This document shows, in pieces, positions 59,820-64,000 of a DNA stretch of 64,000 bases. Source of the DNA: Pyxicephalus adspersus. Lineage: Eukaryota; Chordata; Amphibia; Anura; Pyxicephalidae. The first letter of the stretch is position 1. Each line of letters begins with the position of its first letter. Position numbers and translations under genes: made by a program. Under the pieces are notes generated by a model that had not been told where the DNA came from, did no database searches, and saw only the letters and a list, made by a program, of their open reading frames with translations. The stretch spans positions 52,355,817 through 52,419,816 of the forward strand of contig NC_092859.1 in assembly GCF_032062135.1 (NCBI RefSeq). Reading direction: 5' to 3'.

Positions 59820-60180
59820 AATACCTCTGGAATTCTTGTGCAAATTTCCTTGAACTTCTGATGAGTCTGCGCAATTTTGTCAAACCATTGAAATCCATTG
59901 GAAGTTCCAGGAAATCATTACAGGAGGATTACTGGGGCTGCATTCATTCATGCAGCACTGGGAATCATTCTGTGAGATCCCAGGAAACTAGAGGTTAATT
60001 AACTTCTAGTGCACAGGGATCGCAGGCTGTGCTGACCAAATAATGGAGCCTAGTGACGGGAATCGCACACTGAGCTGATTAATAAATGCATTCATTGATC
60101 AGCACAGCTCGCAGGATTTTTTTTTTTTCAGGGGGGGCTGGGTGACAGTTGTAGTATAAAATAATACAATGTTTTACTGG
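59820..60180. repeat. Dispersed repeat with TTAATTAA palindrome
   Basis: AACTAGAGGTTAATTAACTTC plus AGTGCACAGGGATCGCA is shared in style with 12745-12780 inside the hAT element (ACAGGTTAATTAACCTATAG, CAGGGATCGCAC). This suggests a related hAT-type element whose termini were not found. Confidence 0.5.
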
Positions 60181-60184
60181 CCTA

Positions 60185-60458
60185 CCGATAGTTCTGGCTG
60201 CCTTTCTAACCACATTTCGTCCATTAATGCTCCTGGCTGCCTCTCTAACTACATGTGAGCTAACAATGTACCGGGCTGATCTTTGGTTTTCATCTGACCT
60301 ATGACTACATCTGGCTGCTCTCTGTTTCTCATGTGGCCTACCAATGCTCCTGGCTGCCTCTCCAACAACATCTGAGCTAACAGTGCATCTGGCTGCTCTT
60401 TGTTTCTCATCTGGCCTACCAAAATCAACTGACTGCCTTTCTAACCAGATGTGGGCTA
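60185..60458. repeat. 39-bp minisatellite, seven units, two alternating types
   Basis: Units are 60185-60223, 60224-60262, 60263-60301, 60302-60340, 60341-60379, 60380-60418 and 60419-60458 (six of 39 bp, the last 40). Type A has the form CCAATGCTCCTGGCTGCCTC...; type B has ACAGTGCATCTGGCTGCTCT.... From the fifth unit they alternate, giving a 78-bp higher-order period. On the minus strand one frame stays open through all units, from 60498 down to a stop at 60081-60079 (139 codons), reading 13-residue repeats such as VVGEAARSIGRP and EKQRAARC; it has no start codon. Another minus frame gives LLERQPGALVGHM-type repeats with one stop. Confidence 0.9.
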
Positions 60459-60848
60459 AAGTGGAAATCTCCCATGGGAAATTATGAAATTTGCTACATC
60501 ATTAGGGTTAACACGCCTAATGCCCCCACAAAAAAATTGTAGCAGATACAAACCTAGAGAAATGTGTAGATCTGTGTAAAAATAGAAACTTTAGCTTTAA
60601 TAAAACTGCACCCAAAATCAATATAGAATTTAAAAGGTTTGTTTAAAAATGTTTCAGGCTTTTTACCTAACTACATATTACAATACTACTATACTACTGC
60701 ACAATATACTTGTTTTTAGTATTATGTACAGGTAATCATTTAACTACATTTGCCATCTAAATGTGGATTTAGTTAAAGGATTATCTATGCATGACAAAGT
60801 GAATTATTAAGTAACTTCTAATAGCATTCTATATCACTGCTTTTCTAG

Positions 60849-60895
60849 TTTCACATTTTAAAATGAGCATGGATGCCGAAGATACAACTTCCAAA
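60849..60895 (+). CDS. Candidate 47-nt exon with start codon (weak)
   Basis: CACTGCTTTTCTAG (acceptor, AG at 60847-60848) precedes 14 nt and ATG at 60863. Eleven codons, MSMDAEDTTSK, follow, and then GTAAGTAT at 60896, a near-perfect donor. The second ATG (60869) has A at -3 and G at +4. The shape is that of a first coding exon, phase 0 at its end. No continuing exon was found in the remaining 3 kb and the peptide is not recognised. It could be chance. Confidence 0.25.
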
Positions 60896-61229
60896 GTAAG
60901 TATACCATGTTCTGTTTATTTAATAGTTAACATTAAAGTCTACATATTGTTACCTTAGTTTGCCTAGTAATTCAATAATTTAATTACATTTTTCATTTGT
61001 GCTAATATGACATTAGTGGAACATTTTTTATATTCTGGTGTTCTTTTCAATTGCCTTGAATATATTATTTAAAAGCTAGAGTCAAATGGAATTGTTCATT
61101 TCAAACTTATTATATACTGTAAAAAAAATGTATCTCTACATTGGCTAAACATGTATTTTATCAAATGTGTTCTGTATGCCTTTTCCAATATGGTTTCTAA
61201 ACTGACATTATTGAATAATACAATTTGTC
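60896..61229. other. Unassigned AT-rich interval
   Basis: No feature recognised; it would be intron if the exon at 60849 is real. Confidence 0.4.
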
Positions 61230-61900
61230 ATTGTAGCCATCCAGGCCTGGTGCTTTATTTTTGCTAGAGATAGAGGTTAAATATTTCTGATAGTGTAATC
61301 AGTGAATTTCAAGTGACTAGATGGTTGTCAATTAGCTTTGGCAGTGGATGGAATAAAGAAGTTTTATCCGAAATCTCAGTGTATAGAAGTGCTGTGCAAG
61401 TAGCTAATTGATTTTTTTCAGGGTTTGAAGTTGTGGTATTTGGTAAGATAAACATGGATGTGAGGTGTGTAGGTTTGTATTTGGTTCTTGGTAGATTATC
61501 TGACATTTTATCAGATTCATTTCCAAAATTTAGGAGAATGTGGTTTGCCCATGTCTCTCAAATTTAGTTTAACCTTAATGCCATTTATTTTTATTTTCAG
61601 GTTTATTATAATCATTATATTATCCTTAAACTTGTCTTGTATAGCTTGTTTTTGTTCAGCAATTGACTGTAAATTGAGAAAATTAAGAAAATTATTTTCC
61701 CTGCTTTACCTGCTTCTCAAAATAAAATTTGTTGTTGTGGGCATCATTTTTAGTTTTGTACACTTGCAATACAAATTTAAGTGTATGTTGGAAATCACAG
61801 TCATCGCTGTTGTTACCCTATTTAGAAAAACCTGGTTAGAAGCTATGGGTTTCTGTCTTCTGAAGTAGCTATATTACATTCATAATTTATTGAGGGGTGT
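61230..61900 (-). mobile_element. L1/Tx1-type LINE ORF2 pre-RT fragment
   Basis: The minus-strand frame at 61309-61506 contains ATCTALLYTEISDKTSLFHP and LPKLIDNHLVT, the segment between endonuclease and RT in L1/Tx1 ORF2. After a frameshift near 61260 comes a KAPGLDG-like block. It corresponds in position to 7111-7415 of the L1 at 5281-10500. Confidence 0.7.
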
Positions 61901-62689
61901 CAAAATGTCCTCCAATCCCTCTATAAGTTAGCAAACAGAACACATGGTTCCTCTGATTCAGATCAAATATCCAATTATAGGTGCTCGATGAGGGACACAT
62001 TGGACTTTCCACAAAGAATTTAAAAAATGAAAAGCAAGGGCTAAACTCCAAGGTAAACTAAAGAAAACATAAATTCACTTCAGTTTAAATGATCCTATGT
62101 TATTTTACACATACAAGTAGTCACATACTCCATAGGTCAAATGTTCTAATAAAGCTCCCAGAGGCATAATCATTAAGGTGAATCTCCAGCTGATTATGCA
62201 AGGACTTTCTTATACCAATCATAATTTATTAAATTAAAGAATCAACCTATTCTCTGGGAATCCCACTGATAGCATGGCACCTGGGTGCAGGTAGCAGAGA
62301 ATTCCTTCTACGTGCAGCCATGGGTGGTATCTATGTGGCTAGCTTCCTGAAAAAAGTTTTGGAATAGAACACTGGGAGTGTACAATGTGTTAGTCCCCGA
62401 AATTTGACTAAACCAGTTGGATGTTAAGCTTGTTTAAAGCGTAAATATAAATCATAAGGAGATAAAACATTTTCATGTAGAAAATAGGAGTGAAAAGGCA
62501 AATAAAGCTGATTGTACTGAAAAAGAGGAGAACAAAAAGTGCAAGACTATTTGTCTGGGAAGCAGTACAGTACTAGGTGGTCTTCGAATTATATTACCTT
62601 TTCTTTCTTTCAGTTTTTTTACACACTAATGGCATATTGAATTTTAATTTTGTTTCTAACATACAACTAATGGTGTGGAGGAAACATTG
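61901..62689. other. Unassigned interval
   Basis: May contain further L1 sequence upstream of the fragment, but nothing firm was seen. Confidence 0.35.
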
Positions 62690-62800
62690 AGCCTGATTTA
62701 TTAAAGCTCTCCAAGACTGGAAAAGATACTTTCATCAGTAACCCTGGGTTATCCAGCAAACTTGGATCAATGTTACTGATTAATCACCCCATCACTGGTT
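62690..62800. mobile_element. Foldback MITE (CTGATTTATTAAAG type), half copy
   Basis: AGCCTGATTTATTAAAGCTC, CTTTCATCAGTAACCCTGGG and CCAGCAAACTTGGATC match the left arm of the copies at 18176 and 30852. The right arm is missing. Confidence 0.8.
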
Positions 62801-63009
62801 AATCCTTCTGTCACTGGAGTATCTGCCTAATATTTAATTCTTAAATCTGTGTGTTTATCTGCATGTGGTTTAGATTTTTCTCGGGTTGGTAAAAACTGGC
62901 TATGGCTGCCACTGTAAATCCTATTCTATTAGTTAATGAGTTTGAAGTTGTGATAATTATAGAGGAGTGCTTATTTGTTCCACATGAATTGTATGTGTTA
63001 TTGTTGAAG

Positions 63010-63011
<2 letters not shown>

Positions 63012-63058
<47 letters not shown>
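63012..63058. repeat. (TA)n microsatellite
   Basis: Pure TA array of about 23 units. Confidence 0.95.
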
Positions 63059-63060
<2 letters not shown>

Positions 63061-63365
63061 CGATGTTTAATTAAAGATCTCAACTTTGTCTTTTCAAATA
63101 TGTCAAAAAGCATAAAGATTTATTTCAGTTACTTATTTTTGCATGACTTTAAAATATAATAACACAAGCAGTGACTGGAACCTTAACTACCCATCTTTCA
63201 AAAGGTGTGTGATAAGGCCCCAAATGGCCAAAAAATGGCTACAGAGTTTGACACAGCTGCAGTATTACATTACTGGTCATTTTTTTTTTTCTGAGACCCT
63301 ACATGCATAAAATTGTGTAGCTATGTAATATGGAAAGAAATCCTCTTTTGGTAGTTTCTCTCAAG

Positions 63366-63814
63366 TGTAAAAATGTAATGTAATCCCGAGTGTGACTCGG
63401 AGTGGACTTTACTTGCTAAAAGTGGTAACCCCCAATTGTCAAACTCAGGGTCGCATTAAATTTTAAAAAAAACCCACCTACCTTGCTCTTTCTGCATCCC
63501 CTGCCATCCTGTTGGTCCCCGCAGGTCCTGGAGATACATCCTTCCTCTTCGATCTTCATCCAGCTACTGCAAAGACGTTCTCCGGGGTTTCCCGATGACG
63601 TTGGTTACATCCTTCATTTTTTTAATTTTTTTTTTAACAGATTTTTGTGTTTTTTTATTTAAAGTTTATTATTAAATGTAATAAATGTATTAAATACTGG
63701 ACATATTTCGGTAAGTTATACGTAAGAATTATAGGCCTACAATGTAAAAAGAATTTCCATGTAAAAAATGTAATGCTTTTTGCATGGAAATACAGACAGA
63801 ATTAGGGGGGTTAA
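63366..63814 (+). mobile_element. TTAA-type (piggyBac-like) MITE, copy 3
   Basis: Same order of motifs as 8851-9331: TCCCGAGTGTGACTCGG at 63383, CTGCAAAGACGTTCTCCGGG at about 63565, GGACATATTTCGGTAAG at about 63700, GCATGGAAATACAGACAGAA at about 63782, then GGGGGG and TTAA at 63811-63814. The left TTAA is worn. Confidence 0.8.
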
Positions 63815-64000
63815 GTTTATTATTATTATTATTATTATTAAACAGGATTTTTATAGCACCAACATATTACGCAGCGCTGTACATTAAATAGGGGTTGCAA
63901 ATGACAGACTAATACAGAGAGTGATATAGGAGGAGAGGACCCTGCCCCGAAGAGCTTACAATCTAGTAGGTGGGGGAATTTCACACACAATAGGATGGGA
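63815..64000 (+). repeat. (TTA)n and start of an amphibian interspersed repeat
   Basis: TTA array at 63817-63842, then CAACATATTACGCAGCGCTG, TACATTAAATAGGGGTTGCA and CCCCGAAGAGCTTACAATCT. I recognise this as a widespread vertebrate (frog) interspersed repeat, SINE-like in behaviour, class uncertain. It continues beyond the window. Confidence 0.6.

Noticed and set aside
61488..61868. 126-codon plus-strand frame with hydrophobic stretches
   Set aside because: It is antisense to recognisable L1 ORF2 sequence, and the hydrophobic residues come from AT-rich codons.
25600..64000. Search for neighbouring host genes (GPCR, zinc-finger or other exons)
   Set aside because: No seven-helix, C2H2 or other domain frames were found on either strand; only the weak exon signal at 60849 remains.
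1..64000. tRNA, rRNA, CRISPR arrays, bacterial operons
   Set aside because: No cloverleaf with A/B boxes, no rRNA core motifs, no regularly spaced repeats with unique spacers; gene density and repeats are those of a vertebrate.

Overview
The window looks like a piece of an anuran (frog) nuclear genome. It is AT-rich with very low coding density. Its contents are decayed CR1 and L1/Tx1-type LINEs, solo LTRs of Gypsy-like type, a broken endogenous retrovirus pol, several families of non-autonomous DNA transposons, TA/GT/TTA microsatellites and two assembly gaps (4 N at 23778-23781, 484 N at 49443-49926). The frog assignment rests on the LINE mix and on familiar amphibian interspersed repeats; it is an inference, not a search result.

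One host coding exon is secure: 24720-25150 on the plus strand. It encodes a PLAC domain (six-cysteine pattern) and a tail of about 110 residues ending in the C-terminal motif of the procollagen N-proteinase ADAMTS2. It has a strong splice acceptor and ends in TAA, so it is the terminal coding exon, with 3' UTR after it. The 24.7 kb upstream would then be the last intron, and the sequence downstream is 3' UTR followed by intergenic DNA. A second, weak candidate is a 47-nt exon-like unit at 60849-60895 (acceptor, start codon, donor).

Layout. 1-3200: plus-strand L1/Tx1 ORF2 remains split by unknown sequence and a dispersed repeat. 3299-4870: CR1. 5281-10500: one nearly full-length minus-strand L1/Tx1 carrying a solo LTR, a CR1 fragment and a TTAA-type MITE. 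12228-13049: hAT-type element with an exact 8-bp target duplication. 14690-16200 and 53215-54096: two decayed copies of the same multicopy transposon-like gene. 17865-18540: CR1 with a nested foldback MITE. 19290-19792: TIR element. 20386-23530: minus-strand L1/Tx1. 24720-25150: adamts2 exon. 26490-29215: CR1 with a TTAA-flanked foldback MITE. 33962-34140: CR1 ORF1 remnant. 34490-43775: a tandem pair of diverged duplicated blocks, the second carrying a solo LTR that the first lacks. 44286-45560: three-level nest (CR1, TTAA element, second TTAA element). 45875-46250: solo LTR. 49263-50054: TA-flanked element spanning the gap. 50140-51350: gag-like remains. 57430-59000: retroviral pol remains. 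60185-60458: seven units of a 39-bp minisatellite. 61230-61900: L1. 63366-63814: TTAA-type MITE.

No intact mobile-element gene, tRNA, rRNA or CRISPR array was found. The interest lies in the precise insertion footprints, the nesting order, the tandem duplication and the 39-bp coding-compatible minisatellite.
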